Source: Bacteroidales bacterium
GTDB lineage: Bacteria; Bacteroidota; Bacteroidia; Bacteroidales; VadinHA17
Assembly (NCBI GenBank): GCA_017882245.1
Contig: JADGPV010000132.1
Location: 1 to 13,518, forward strand
DNA: 13,518 bases
Direction: 5' to 3'
Shown here: positions 1-7,364 of the stretch, piece after piece
How the letters are laid out: each line of letters opens with the position of its first letter
Numbering within the stretch: the first letter of the stretch is position 1
Notes under the pieces: generated by a model
Seen by the model: the letters and a program-made list of their open reading frames with translations, nothing else
Database searches by the model: none
Told to the model about the DNA's origin: nothing
Program-made: the position numbers and the translations under genes

Positions 1-480
1 ATCAACATCCTCGTCACGGAGACTTATCAGTTCTGACCGCCTCATGCCTGTAAGATACAAAAATTCTATTATTGTTCTGTCGCGGACACCTGAAAAATTA
101 TCTCCAAATTGGTAATCATCAAGAAGCCTGTCGAGTGCCTCTTCGGCCACGAAGACAGGCAGCTGCTTTGCTTTCTTCGGAAGCTTCACTCCTGACATCG
201 GGTCAGTGCTGCTCATTCCATGCTTCCGCATATAACGGAAAAAGGCCCGGAGGGCAGACATCTTCCTGTGCACCGTGCCGGTTACACATCCGCGTTCTAT
301 AAGTGAAATCATCCATGCCCGGACCTCACCGGAAGTCACACCCTCGGGAGCGAGATCAGGAGCGTTCACTCCCAACCACTCAAAAAACTGATCAAGATCG
401 TTCTTGTATGAAGTTACGGTATGCCGGGAATAACGCTTCTCGGTCCGGATGTATTGCAGGAACGATTCCTTTCTATCCAT
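1..480 (-). CDS. xerC: Tyrosine recombinase XerC/XerD, N-terminal 160 residues (runs off left edge)
   Basis: Site-specific tyrosine recombinase of the XerC/XerD type, which normally resolves chromosome dimers at dif in the cytoplasm. Translation from the ATG at 480 gives 160 residues to the window edge with no stop. Residues 1-88 form the SAM-like core-binding domain (ESFLQYIRTEKRYSRHT, with SALRAFFRYM near 75-84). The catalytic domain begins near 108 with LPVFVAEEALDRLL. The motif LTGMRRSEL carries the first catalytic arginine, Arg147; the H-x-x-R, H and Tyr part lies outside the window. It starts 45 nt after the rpsU stop, and rpsU followed by xerC is an order I know from Bacteroidota, so co-transcription is likely. 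XerC is preferred over XerD or an integrase because of the rpsU neighbour and the ordinary codon use, but it cannot be fixed from half a protein. No Shine-Dalgarno sequence is present; a near-palindrome (481-494) lies directly upstream of the start. Confidence 0.9.
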   Translation of the reverse strand, partial: MDRKESFLQYIRTEKRYSRHTVTSYKNDLDQFFEWLGVNAPDLAPEGVTSGEVRAWMISLIERGCVTGTVHRKMSALRAFFRYMRKHGMSSTDPMSGVKLPKKAKQLPVFVAEEALDRLLDDYQFGDNFSGVRDRTIIEFLYLTGMRRSELISLRDEDVD

Positions 481-525
481 AAAAGGAACCTTTTAAAATT
501 GTTTATAAGAAAAGCAGTCAGAATG

Positions 526-717
526 TTATTCCTCTTCCTGCTGCAGATGCTGAACATATACGGCTTTCTTTATCGCATCCCTGCGGCGAACCGAGGGTTT
601 GATAAAAGCCTGACGCGTCCTGAGCTCACGGATGACACCCGTTTTTTCAAATTTTCTCTTGAATTTTTTAAGAGCCCTGTCAATGTTCTCGCCTTCTTTT
701 ACCGGTACAATTATCAT
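526..717 (-). CDS. rpsU: 30S ribosomal protein bS21
   Basis: Small-subunit ribosomal protein bS21, 63 residues. The start MIIVPVKEGENIDRALKKFK is the classic S21 opening, followed by the basic KRKFEKTGVIRELRTRQ helix region and a KPSVRRRDAIKKA tail. bS21 sits near the 3' end of 16S rRNA. In Bacteroidota it is known to help sequester the anti-Shine-Dalgarno sequence, which explains why most mRNAs in the phylum lack an SD. The ATG at 717 follows a short AT-rich leader with no AGGAG-like element. A good TTTTG-N19-TAATTTTG promoter at 777-745 would give a leader of roughly 20 nt, so the gene can be transcribed separately from the HhH gene upstream. xerC follows 45 nt downstream with no intervening hairpin. 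Confidence 0.95.
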   Translation of the reverse strand: MIIVPVKEGENIDRALKKFKRKFEKTGVIRELRTRQAFIKPSVRRRDAIKKAVYVQHLQQEEE

Positions 718-744
718 AATTCAACTTTGTGTTAAAACGAGCGG

Positions 745-777
745 CAAAATTAATATGTATAGAATTCATTTCAAAAC
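745..777 (-). promoter_or_regulatory. Bacteroidota-type promoter for rpsU
   Basis: Read on the minus strand, GTTTTG at 777-772 (the -33 element) is followed by 19 nt and TAATTTTG at 752-745 (the -7 element, consensus TAnnTTTG). Both elements and the spacing match the phylum's housekeeping consensus. Transcription would begin near 738-740, about 20 nt before the rpsU ATG. The -33 box lies inside the last codons of the helix-hairpin-helix gene. Confidence 0.7.
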
Positions 778-1704
778 TTTTGACAAAATAAATTCAAAAT
801 CATCACCGGCGGCGCCTGGTGAAGGCCTGATATAGGGCGCCAGGCGCGAGGCCTGCTCGCTGCTCATGACCTTCTGCCTTACCAGGCTGCCAAGTGTCAC
901 CGGAGTACCCATGAGCGACCTGTATTTAATGATCAGCCCCGCGGTTGCCGGTCCGATATAGGGATGCCTTGCCAGCTCACTGAAAGAACAACTGTCAAGC
1001 AACAGCGGCCTGACCGAATCATATGTCAATGAAAGCCTCTCACCGATGAGATCGACCACAGAGCTGTCCAGACCATAAACTTCCTTCAGCTGCCCTGCAT
1101 CGATAAAGCCCCCGAGCAGACTGCGGTACTTTATTATCCTCGCAGAGAGCACGGGACCTATGCCCGGAAATTGTAAGAGATCATCAGCAGTGCATATGTT
1201 GAGATCAATAAATGCTCGCCTGACAACAGTGTCTGCCTGTTTGCCATGAATGACCGCAGCAGCATTTTCACCTGCTGCTTTGTGACGATCTGTTTCCTTT
1301 GGTATCTTAATCCAAGGCAGAAGGCTTACGACTGTGCCGGAATCTAGCCCGTAAACCCTTTCAATATCCTTTGGCATGCGAAATCGGGCACCACTGGTGC
1401 GGTAGTTTATCAGTGTCGTTGCCTGGTGCTCTGTCAGACCGAGACGTACCAGACTATCGAAGGAGACTGTGTTGGGATCAAACGTAAACAGCGACTTTTC
1501 AGAGCGCTCAGCCGGCATGGTCAGCTCAGGCACGGCCAGGGAATCTGCTGTGACCTCGCTGTTCAGGAGCTCATTATCAGGCCTGAGGGAGAACACCCTG
1601 ACAAGCAGCAGTATTATCAGCACTGCTGCCAGAATGTAAGTTCCCCTCCTCTCCCTGCGGTCGAAACCGAGCAGATCAGAGATGGTTTTTCTGAAAGGCT
1701 TCAC
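766..1704 (-). CDS. Membrane-anchored triple helix-hairpin-helix (ComEA-like) protein
   Basis: A 312-residue protein with a basic N-terminus (about residues 1-20), one hydrophobic segment at about 22-40 (TYILAAVLIILLLVRVFSL), and three consecutive helix-hairpin-helix units at about 75-134, 166-227 and 235-293. The second unit is canonical (LNICTADDLLQFPGIGPVLS). The third is close (HPYIGPATAGLIIKYRS). The first has lost the G-x-G hairpin (RLGLTEHQATTLINYR). HhH pairs bind DNA backbone non-specifically, and ComEA-type proteins use them as DNA receptors for uptake. Here the domains should face the periplasm, so a DNA-binding or uptake role is an inference. The start is GTG at 1704; no ATG is available in frame. 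It begins 37 nt after the tamL-type gene, probably in the same transcript, and its 3' end carries the rpsU promoter. ComEA family membership is well supported; the biological role is not. Confidence 0.85.
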   Translation of the reverse strand: MKPFRKTISDLLGFDRRERRGTYILAAVLIILLLVRVFSLRPDNELLNSEVTADSLAVPELTMPAERSEKSLFTFDPNTVSFDSLVRLGLTEHQATTLINYRTSGARFRMPKDIERVYGLDSGTVVSLLPWIKIPKETDRHKAAGENAAAVIHGKQADTVVRRAFIDLNICTADDLLQFPGIGPVLSARIIKYRSLLGGFIDAGQLKEVYGLDSSVVDLIGERLSLTYDSVRPLLLDSCSFSELARHPYIGPATAGLIIKYRSLMGTPVTLGSLVRQKVMSSEQASRLAPYIRPSPGAAGDDFEFILSKVLK

Positions 1705-1741
1705 GTTAATACAGCACGAGACAATGCAAGATAAATAAAAA

Positions 1742-4126
1742 TCAGAACGGATACCCTATGCCAATGACAAACTGATAGAAATTTTTATTATACGTCTTTT
1801 TATAATCTGCAATTAAAGGTACCCATTTTGTGCTTCCCGTGATTTCCGGGTCACGCAACTTAAGTCCTATATCGACTCTGAGCAATACGAACTTGACGTC
1901 AAACCGGAAACCCAGCCCCGTTCCAACAGCTATGTCATTGAGAAACTTGTACGAAAACTGACTGCCTGGTCTGCTTACATCCGGCCAGAAAGTCCATATA
2001 TTACCTGCATCGAGAAATACAGCACCTTCAAGTATCCAGAAGAGCTTAAACCGGTACTCAACATTTGCTATGAGCTTAATGTCAGCCGTCTGGTTTCCGA
2101 ATACAAGGTTTCTGAATGATCCCGGACCGAGAGACCTGACCAGCCAGGCTCTTATATCATTCGCCCCTGCATTATAATACTGCTCCTCAAAGGGCATAGC
2201 ACGTATGGAATCGGCATTTGAATTGCCATAAGGAATGCCTGCTCCTGCAAAGAATCTGTAAACAACGCTGCTGGCATCATTGATTCTATAATGATAGCTT
2301 GCATCTATCTCCCCTTTCAGAAACTGTGCAAACGGCTGTCCCAGAAAATGATATGTCAGATCTTTATTATCCTTGCTGGCTTTGGCAAGTTTATATATCC
2401 CGTTCAGGAGGTTGCCGGCAGCATCAAATGCCAAACGTATATTCCAGTAGTCCTTTGACTTCTGGACAAGCTGATTGTTGTAGACAAAGTTGTAATTGCC
2501 TCCCAGGATCAAAACATTGCGATATGAATAGGCAAGATAGGGTGATTTGTCGATCAGCTCCTGAAAAACCGGATCAATGGATTCAGGAGGCAACTTGACA
2601 AAACTGAATGAAAGGGGATTGAAATTGTGAGAGGTATGTCTGTTGCCGTTCCATGAATAACCAAGGGTCACATTTGCTATTGTCCGCGTATATGCAGGCA
2701 CTTGCTGGTAGTTAAATCCTCCCTGGAACACTGTCTTGGGGTCATGGTTGCGTATAAAGCTCCCTTTTGGATTATATGGTACCAGGAACTTGGGAAGCTT
2801 AAGGCTGACCTCAGCTCCGAACTCCTTAGTATCCTTGAGCCCTATAAGCTCCTTAGGCAGCCTCTCATATGCCCCTTTCAGCTTCAGGTTAAAGAGTTCG
2901 GCTCCGTGAAAAAGGCTCTTGTTCTCGTATATGAGGTTCAGAGCCCCGCCGATATTACCTCCTGTGCTCGTACCCTCAAGTTCTACCGTGAAGGATTGCC
3001 GCTCCATGGGAGTAAGCTGTATTATACAGTCGAGCAACCCTTCGTTATTTCTGTTGCCCAACCCAACTCCCACATCAATGTACGAGACATTCACCAGCCT
3101 GTGGTTCTTCATATCAGCCAGCCGTGACTGCGTCTGCTCAGTGTTCGTCAGACTGAAAAGCGCCCCGGGTGAGACGTATAAAAACTGGCTTAATACTTCG
3201 GGTTTGATAAGGTATCTGCCTGGAGGCGAGACATAATAAATACCTTTATAATAGGTAGTGTCAAATGATAGTTTGTATTGTTCACTGTTGGTGAGCGCCT
3301 GTTTCGGATCAAACTCAGGGAAGACATAAACATCCCGGATGCGGTACATCCTGTGGTTGCTGTATTCAAGCCTTCCCTGATTGTCGAGAGAGGACTTGCG
3401 CGATACCACATAATCCACGTTGACCTGATGGTTCATCAGTGCGCTGTCAACCCTAAAGTAGATGTCTTCCGTTGAAAAAGCATAAAAACCTATGTCTCTG
3501 ATGAATTGTTCAAGCCGTTTGCGTTCATTCTGAAGAAGGTCAACATCATATATCATCCCCCTCTCAATAGTGCAGTTAATCGTGTCAATCGTCACAAGAC
3601 CATATAACATGGAATCCTGTATATCATACCTGATATCGGCAATGGTGTAAGGCTTCCCGGGAGTTATTTTGTAATATACTGACGCCTCATTCTTTTTTGT
3701 TTCGACCGTGTCAGTGACTGAAGCGTTGAAAAATCCCTTGGACGTGAGATATCTCCTTATCTGCTCAGTGGACCTGGTGGCTGCAACAGGATCAAAGATC
3801 ACAGGTTCTTCTCCAATTTTCCTCAGCCAGCCGTTTGGCCACTTTTCCTTTTTAATATTTGAAAGGTTATAGAGGCCAAGGTGGAACCTCGCACCGAAGA
3901 TCCTTTTGTTTGGCTGCTGCTTGATATAAGGCTTTATTGCAGCTTTAGTCAGTGTGGTCGGAAGCTTTTCATCAGCCTCTTTGAACACAAGCTCATTCTT
4001 GTTCAGCAGTAACTGTCCGGAGGGAACATATTTGGTAGGGTTGCAGGAAGCTGCCGTCAAAATTATGATCAGCAGTATAAACAGTTTCGGAACAGTAATT
4101 TTTATATTTGTTCTCTGATGGGTCAA
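1742..4126 (-). CDS. tamL: TamA/BamA-family outer-membrane lipoprotein (TamL-like)
   Basis: Omp85-superfamily protein expected to help insert or export envelope proteins at the outer membrane. From TTG at 4126 it has 794 residues. A lipoprotein signal (KLFILLIIILTAASC) puts the lipidated cysteine at 28, followed by NPTKYVPSGQLLLNKN, the usual opening of Bacteroidota TamL proteins. Periplasmic POTRA-like repeats occupy roughly the next 350 residues (for example KPYTIADIRYDI). The C-terminal half is the 16-strand barrel, with the conserved loop-6 motif GANDIRAW near residue 655 and a terminal beta-signal FVIGIGYPF ending in Phe. The frame stays open to a GTG at 4213, but that start lies upstream of the apparent promoter (4179-4150) and overlaps the divergent methyltransferase gene, so the shorter form is preferred. 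No tamB partner is visible next to it. A BamA-paralogue label is the alternative; lipidation favours TamL. Confidence 0.85.
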   Translation of the reverse strand: MTHQRTNIKITVPKLFILLIIILTAASCNPTKYVPSGQLLLNKNELVFKEADEKLPTTLTKAAIKPYIKQQPNKRIFGARFHLGLYNLSNIKKEKWPNGWLRKIGEEPVIFDPVAATRSTEQIRRYLTSKGFFNASVTDTVETKKNEASVYYKITPGKPYTIADIRYDIQDSMLYGLVTIDTINCTIERGMIYDVDLLQNERKRLEQFIRDIGFYAFSTEDIYFRVDSALMNHQVNVDYVVSRKSSLDNQGRLEYSNHRMYRIRDVYVFPEFDPKQALTNSEQYKLSFDTTYYKGIYYVSPPGRYLIKPEVLSQFLYVSPGALFSLTNTEQTQSRLADMKNHRLVNVSYIDVGVGLGNRNNEGLLDCIIQLTPMERQSFTVELEGTSTGGNIGGALNLIYENKSLFHGAELFNLKLKGAYERLPKELIGLKDTKEFGAEVSLKLPKFLVPYNPKGSFIRNHDPKTVFQGGFNYQQVPAYTRTIANVTLGYSWNGNRHTSHNFNPLSFSFVKLPPESIDPVFQELIDKSPYLAYSYRNVLILGGNYNFVYNNQLVQKSKDYWNIRLAFDAAGNLLNGIYKLAKASKDNKDLTYHFLGQPFAQFLKGEIDASYHYRINDASSVVYRFFAGAGIPYGNSNADSIRAMPFEEQYYNAGANDIRAWLVRSLGPGSFRNLVFGNQTADIKLIANVEYRFKLFWILEGAVFLDAGNIWTFWPDVSRPGSQFSYKFLNDIAVGTGLGFRFDVKFVLLRVDIGLKLRDPEITGSTKWVPLIADYKKTYNKNFYQFVIGIGYPF
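4103..4110 (+). promoter_or_regulatory. Possible -7 element for the rRNA methyltransferase gene
   Basis: TATATTTG on the plus strand fits the TAnnTTTG -7 consensus, but no TTG/TTTG is found at the usual distance upstream. If used, it would leave a leader of about 80 nt before the ATG at 4199 and would lie within the first codons of the divergent tamL-type gene. Tentative. Confidence 0.3.
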
Positions 4127-4149
4127 TTTTCCGGAAGCAATAATGATAG

Positions 4150-4179
4150 CAAATATATCATTATAAACTATATTTTCAA
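4150..4179 (-). promoter_or_regulatory. Promoter for the tamL-type gene
   Basis: On the minus strand, TTG at 4179-4177, a 19-nt spacer and TATATTTG at 4157-4150 match the Bacteroidota TTG/TTTG and TAnnTTTG elements. The predicted transcript start is near 4143-4145. This falls downstream of the GTG (4213) and ATG (4195) in-frame starts and about 18 nt upstream of the TTG at 4126, so it argues for the TTG start. Confidence 0.6.
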
Positions 4180-4198
4180 TTACTGAGCAATGCATAAC

Positions 4199-4972
4199 AT
4201 GATTACCCGGCACCAGACAAAAATGGTACTTTCACTGCAGAAAAGGAAGGTCAGGGAAGAGAGCTCTCTCTTTGTCATCGAAGGCGATAAGCTTGTGAGG
4301 GAATACATCATGACGGGCAACAGGGTAACACTGCTCGCGGGGAAGCCAGAATGGATCAATGGCGAACCGGAAATGGTGATCTCCGGTGCTGATGAGGTTG
4401 TCACTGTGACCTATGATGATCTGAGACACATCAGTTCACTCAAGACACCGCATAATGTGCTTGCGGTGGCAGCGATGAAAAAGCAGCCTTACAATGATGA
4501 GATACTGAAAGGGGCTCTCACACTCGTACTTGAGTATGTGCAGGACCCGGGGAATCTCGGGACGATAGTCCGGATAGCCGCATGGTTCGGAATAAGGAAT
4601 ATTATATGCTCACCTGACTGCGTCGACTTTTACAATCCTAAAGTGATCCAGGCGTCAATGGGGGCATTTATCCATGTCATGGTTCATTACCAGCCTCTCG
4701 AACCCTTGCTCAGCAAGGCGCAGGCTAATGGTTTGAATGTTTTTGGCGCCACAATGAATGGGAGATCAGTCTACGAGAGTCCCCTGGGCAGTGAAGGTTT
4801 AATTCTCCTGGGGAATGAATCAAAAGGCATCTCTGACGGGTTGCTCTGCTTTGTTACGGAACAGATAACCATTCCCGGTCCTGAAAAACCTCTGGCAGGG
4901 ATAGAGTCTCTGAATGTCAGTATGGCCGCTGCAATTATCTGCTCGGAGTTTGTCAGACGCAAACAGGTCTGA
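4199..4972 (+). CDS. SpoU/TrmH-family RNA 2'-O-ribose methyltransferase
   Basis: SAM-dependent RNA 2'-O-methyltransferase of the SPOUT (knotted) class, 257 residues, probably acting on 23S rRNA in the cytoplasm. The N-terminal substrate-binding domain carries the typical SLQKRKVREESSLFVIEG segment (about residues 13-28). All three catalytic-domain motifs are present: VQDPGNLGTIVRIAAWFG (about 114-131, containing the conserved Asn and Arg), LILLGNESKGIS (about 202-213), and IPGPEKPLAGIESLNVSMAA (about 225-244), which forms the SAM-binding knot. Length and motif order are normal. ATG codons occur at 4190 and 4199; the second gives the usual MITR... start and is preferred. The gene diverges from the tamL-type gene. 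Its stop codon lies in the first unit of a tandem repeat. The target nucleotide (RlmB-like or another) cannot be read from the sequence. Confidence 0.9.
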   Translation: MITRHQTKMVLSLQKRKVREESSLFVIEGDKLVREYIMTGNRVTLLAGKPEWINGEPEMVISGADEVVTVTYDDLRHISSLKTPHNVLAVAAMKKQPYNDEILKGALTLVLEYVQDPGNLGTIVRIAAWFGIRNIICSPDCVDFYNPKVIQASMGAFIHVMVHYQPLEPLLSKAQANGLNVFGATMNGRSVYESPLGSEGLILLGNESKGISDGLLCFVTEQITIPGPEKPLAGIESLNVSMAAAIICSEFVRRKQV

Positions 4973-4988
4973 AGGTCTGAAGGTCTGA
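4965..4988. repeat. Three perfect tandem copies of AGGTCTGA
   Basis: The units occupy 4965-4972, 4973-4980 and 4981-4988. The TGA stop of the methyltransferase gene is the end of unit one, so the array is mostly 3' untranslated sequence. Expansion or contraction here would leave the protein unchanged. It is the first of several short direct repeats that fill this convergent spacer. Confidence 0.9.
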
Positions 4989-4997
4989 AAAATTGTA

Positions 4998-5054
4998 GAT
5001 TTGCGATTTGCGAATTAGCTGATCCTTAGATTCTTAATTATTAATTCTTAATTA
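4998..5054. repeat. Short direct repeats in the convergent intergenic spacer
   Basis: GATTTGC is tandemly duplicated at 4998-5004 and 5005-5011. ATTCTTAATTA occurs twice with a 14-nt period, at 5030-5040 and 5044-5054. GTAGAT (4995-5000) and ATCTAC (5059-5064) also form widely spaced inverted arms around the block. Together with the AGGTCTGA array this accounts for most of the 88-base spacer. No GC-rich hairpin with a T-tract is present, so there is no evident intrinsic terminator for either convergent gene. Confidence 0.75.
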
Positions 5055-5060
5055 TCTGAT

Positions 5061-6602
5061 CTACAGGTACTTCTCCGCCACCTTCCCGGCGACTAGCATC
5101 CCATCCACTGCGGATGACACAATCCCTCCCGCATAGCCGGCTCCTTCACCTGCCGGATATAACCCTATAATATTCAGAGCGTTAAGTTTTTCAGGGTCAC
5201 GTGTAATGCGGACCGGCGACGATGTGCGTGACTCCACTGCTGCCACCAGTGCATCGTTAGTGAGAAAACCATTCATTTTCCTTCCGAAATCCCTGAGCCC
5301 TGCACGCAACCGCATGGTTATCTCTTCAGGAAGCCATTCATGCAGCGGTGAGGGCGTAAGTCCGGGAAAGTATGATCCTTCAGGCAGGGATGATGACGGT
5401 CTTCCTTCGACAAAATCGACCAGTCTTTGTGCCGGGGCACACTGTGTCATACCACCCTCCTGCCAGGCACTTTTTTCAAGGGCGGACTGATAATACAGTC
5501 CTGCCAGGGAACTGTCGCCATATCTTCTTACATCCTCTTCCCTGATCTCAGTGACTATTCCGCTGTTAGCCCATTTTGAGTTACGCCGTGAAGGTGACAT
5601 ACCGTTCACCACAACTTCGCCCGGTGCGGTGGCTGAAGGAACCATGAATCCGCCGGGACACATGCAAAAAGTAAAGACACCGCGCCCTGCTACCTGTGTG
5701 ACAAGATAATAAGCTGCGGCAGGAAGATATTTGCCTCTTGCTTTGCCGTGATACTGGATCCGGTCAATGAGCTCCTGAGGATGTTCTACCCTTACGCCCG
5801 CTGCAAAGGGTTTGTATTCAAGACTTATGCTGCTGTCTTCAAGGATTTGATATATGTCTCTTGCCGAATGACCTGTCGCAAGAATAATATCATCAGCCCT
5901 GACCGCTTCGCTGCCGTTGACAACTACTCCGCGGAATACCCCGCCTTCAATCCTGATCCCTGTGATACGGCTGCCGAATGAAACAATCCCCCCGACCTCA
6001 ACGATGCTATTTCGTACTGCAGTAATTATTCCAGGAAGCCTGTCAGTGCCAAGGTGAGGATGGGCATCATACAGTATTGCAGGGTCAGCACCGTGAAGGA
6101 CAAGCAGCTCAAGCACCCTCCTGTTGTCACCTTTCTTTTTTGACCTGGTATAGAGCTTCCCGTCCGAGAAGGTACCTGCCCCTCCTTCGCCAAAGCAGTA
6201 ATTTGAGTCAGGTTCAACAATATGTTTCGTGCTTATGGCCGCCACATCCCGTTTTCGTTCACTCACCGCTTTCCCCCGCTCAAGTATCACCGGCCTCAGT
6301 CCTGCCTCGATCAGTCTCAGTGCGGCAAAAAGTCCTGCAGGACCACATCCGGCCACAATCACTTCACGTGCCCCGGAAACATTCTTTAACGCTATGGGAG
6401 TGATCTCCTCCGGAGGTTCCTCCGGATCGGTGAGCTGCAATATGACACTGACCTTAATATCCGGCTTGCGTGCATCAACGGAGCGCCGGATGATACGTAT
6501 GCCAAAGTCCTTTCTGCCGGTTTTGCTGATCAGATAGGTTTTCAGTGCGGCCTCATCAAAAGCTGTCTCGGGTGGCAATACCAGACTGAGTTCCTCAGCC
6601 AT
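5061..6602 (-). CDS. FAD-dependent dehydrogenase of the COG2509 type, function unknown
   Basis: Probable cytoplasmic flavoprotein oxidoreductase of 513 residues. After an N-terminal domain of about 80 residues comes the Rossmann FAD motif VIVAGCGPAGLFAALRLIEA (GxGxxG at about 85-90), with the ribose-binding acidic residue at about 108 (VILERG). A second dinucleotide/FAD motif, FGEGGAGTFSDGKL, follows. The C-terminal flavin-contact segment GLYPAGEGAGYAGGIVSSA is near the end. This pattern is that of the uncharacterised FAD-dependent dehydrogenases found widely in Bacteroidota; the substrate is unknown. The frame is open upstream to an ATG at 6707, but that would overlap porT by about 100 bases. 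The ATG at 6602 gives a natural MAEELSLVLPP start only 4 nt after the porT stop, so the two genes are probably translationally coupled in a ubiE-porT-FAD operon. No promoter or SD of its own is seen. Confidence 0.85.
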   Translation of the reverse strand: MAEELSLVLPPETAFDEAALKTYLISKTGRKDFGIRIIRRSVDARKPDIKVSVILQLTDPEEPPEEITPIALKNVSGAREVIVAGCGPAGLFAALRLIEAGLRPVILERGKAVSERKRDVAAISTKHIVEPDSNYCFGEGGAGTFSDGKLYTRSKKKGDNRRVLELLVLHGADPAILYDAHPHLGTDRLPGIITAVRNSIVEVGGIVSFGSRITGIRIEGGVFRGVVVNGSEAVRADDIILATGHSARDIYQILEDSSISLEYKPFAAGVRVEHPQELIDRIQYHGKARGKYLPAAAYYLVTQVAGRGVFTFCMCPGGFMVPSATAPGEVVVNGMSPSRRNSKWANSGIVTEIREEDVRRYGDSSLAGLYYQSALEKSAWQEGGMTQCAPAQRLVDFVEGRPSSSLPEGSYFPGLTPSPLHEWLPEEITMRLRAGLRDFGRKMNGFLTNDALVAAVESRTSSPVRITRDPEKLNALNIIGLYPAGEGAGYAGGIVSSAVDGMLVAGKVAEKYL

Positions 6603-6606
6603 ATTT

Positions 6607-7305
6607 TTATTCAAAGTGGAATGACAGAACCCAGATCTGAGACTTAAGGGTCTCAATTGAGTTGGCAAATTCACGGTGATATAGTTCCGGTTCGTGTACC
6701 AGAACATCGCGCAGACCGTTTGACATCTTAGCCTCGATAGTAAGCTTGAAATAAGGAAGGTAAAAATCTATACCTGCACCAACCTCATAGTATAAATCAG
6801 CCGGGCGAAGCCTGATATATACGGGCCGTTCGTCATCATAATCCTTCTTGGCTGCGAGGTCGTACCTGAAATTCAGCCCGGCGATAAGGTAGGGTCTTGA
6901 GTTATTCAGTCTCATACCCTTGGCCTTCACCAGGAGAGGGAACTCAAGAAATGAAGATTCAATCTGTTGCTGGTCATTGTAGAGAGCCCCGTCCTTGTAG
7001 AAATTTATATTCCGCTGGCCAAATGAGACCCCGGGGAGAAACCTTATATCAAAATAGGTGGCAGGGCGATAATCCATTACGATCTGGATATTCAGACCCG
7101 GCTTCAGATTGACCACTTCGGCCGTAAGGTTGTTGGTGTCCAGGGGATTCATCTTTGTGTTGAAATCCATCGTGTTGGCGCCCATGCTGAAACCGAAATG
7201 CAGCAGCCTCTCATCATAGTTGGAATCATTCTTGGGTTTTGCTTTCTGAGCTGCCACCACGAACGGGATCAACAGGATCAGAAATATGAAGGTTTTTCTA
7301 TACAC
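6607..7305 (-). CDS. porT: PorT/SprT-family type IX secretion outer-membrane protein
   Basis: A 232-residue outer-membrane beta-barrel protein matching PorT, which is required in Porphyromonas gingivalis for export of gingipains by the type IX secretion system and in gliding relatives (SprT) for motility. Residues 1-19 are a signal peptide (FLILLIPFVVAAQ, cleavage expected near AQ). The rest alternates short beta-strand-like stretches such as TYFDIRFLPGVSFGQR, SFLEFPLLVKAKG, PYLIAGLNFRYDL and YYEVGAGIDFYL, ending in QIWVLSFHFE with a near-terminal aromatic as in barrels. The start is GTG at 7305; there is no convenient ATG. Identification rests on the strand pattern, length and the ubiE neighbour, a pairing I know from Bacteroidota. 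The alternative is a generic PorT-fold barrel. It lies 59 nt after ubiE and 4 nt before the FAD gene. Confidence 0.8.
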   Translation of the reverse strand: MYRKTFIFLILLIPFVVAAQKAKPKNDSNYDERLLHFGFSMGANTMDFNTKMNPLDTNNLTAEVVNLKPGLNIQIVMDYRPATYFDIRFLPGVSFGQRNINFYKDGALYNDQQQIESSFLEFPLLVKAKGMRLNNSRPYLIAGLNFRYDLAAKKDYDDERPVYIRLRPADLYYEVGAGIDFYLPYFKLTIEAKMSNGLRDVLVHEPELYHREFANSIETLKSQIWVLSFHFE

Positions 7306-7364
7306 GATGCCAAAGGTCTATTAATAAGAACGAAAAAAAAATAAATTATTGTATCCCGAAATAT

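Noticed and set aside
2299..3475. Several plus-strand open frames opposite the tamL-type gene
   Set aside because: They are shadows of a well-supported long gene, with no recognisable domains, signal sequences or promoters.
6603..6707. Upstream ATG extension of the FAD dehydrogenase (35 extra residues)
   Set aside because: It would overlap the end of porT by about 100 bases, and the extra residues look like out-of-frame porT sequence; the ATG at 6602 gives a normal family start.
7311..7318. GACCTTTG as a -7 box for porT
   Set aside because: The first base mismatches, no -33 element is present, and the transcript would start on or after the GTG start codon; porT more likely reads through from ubiE.
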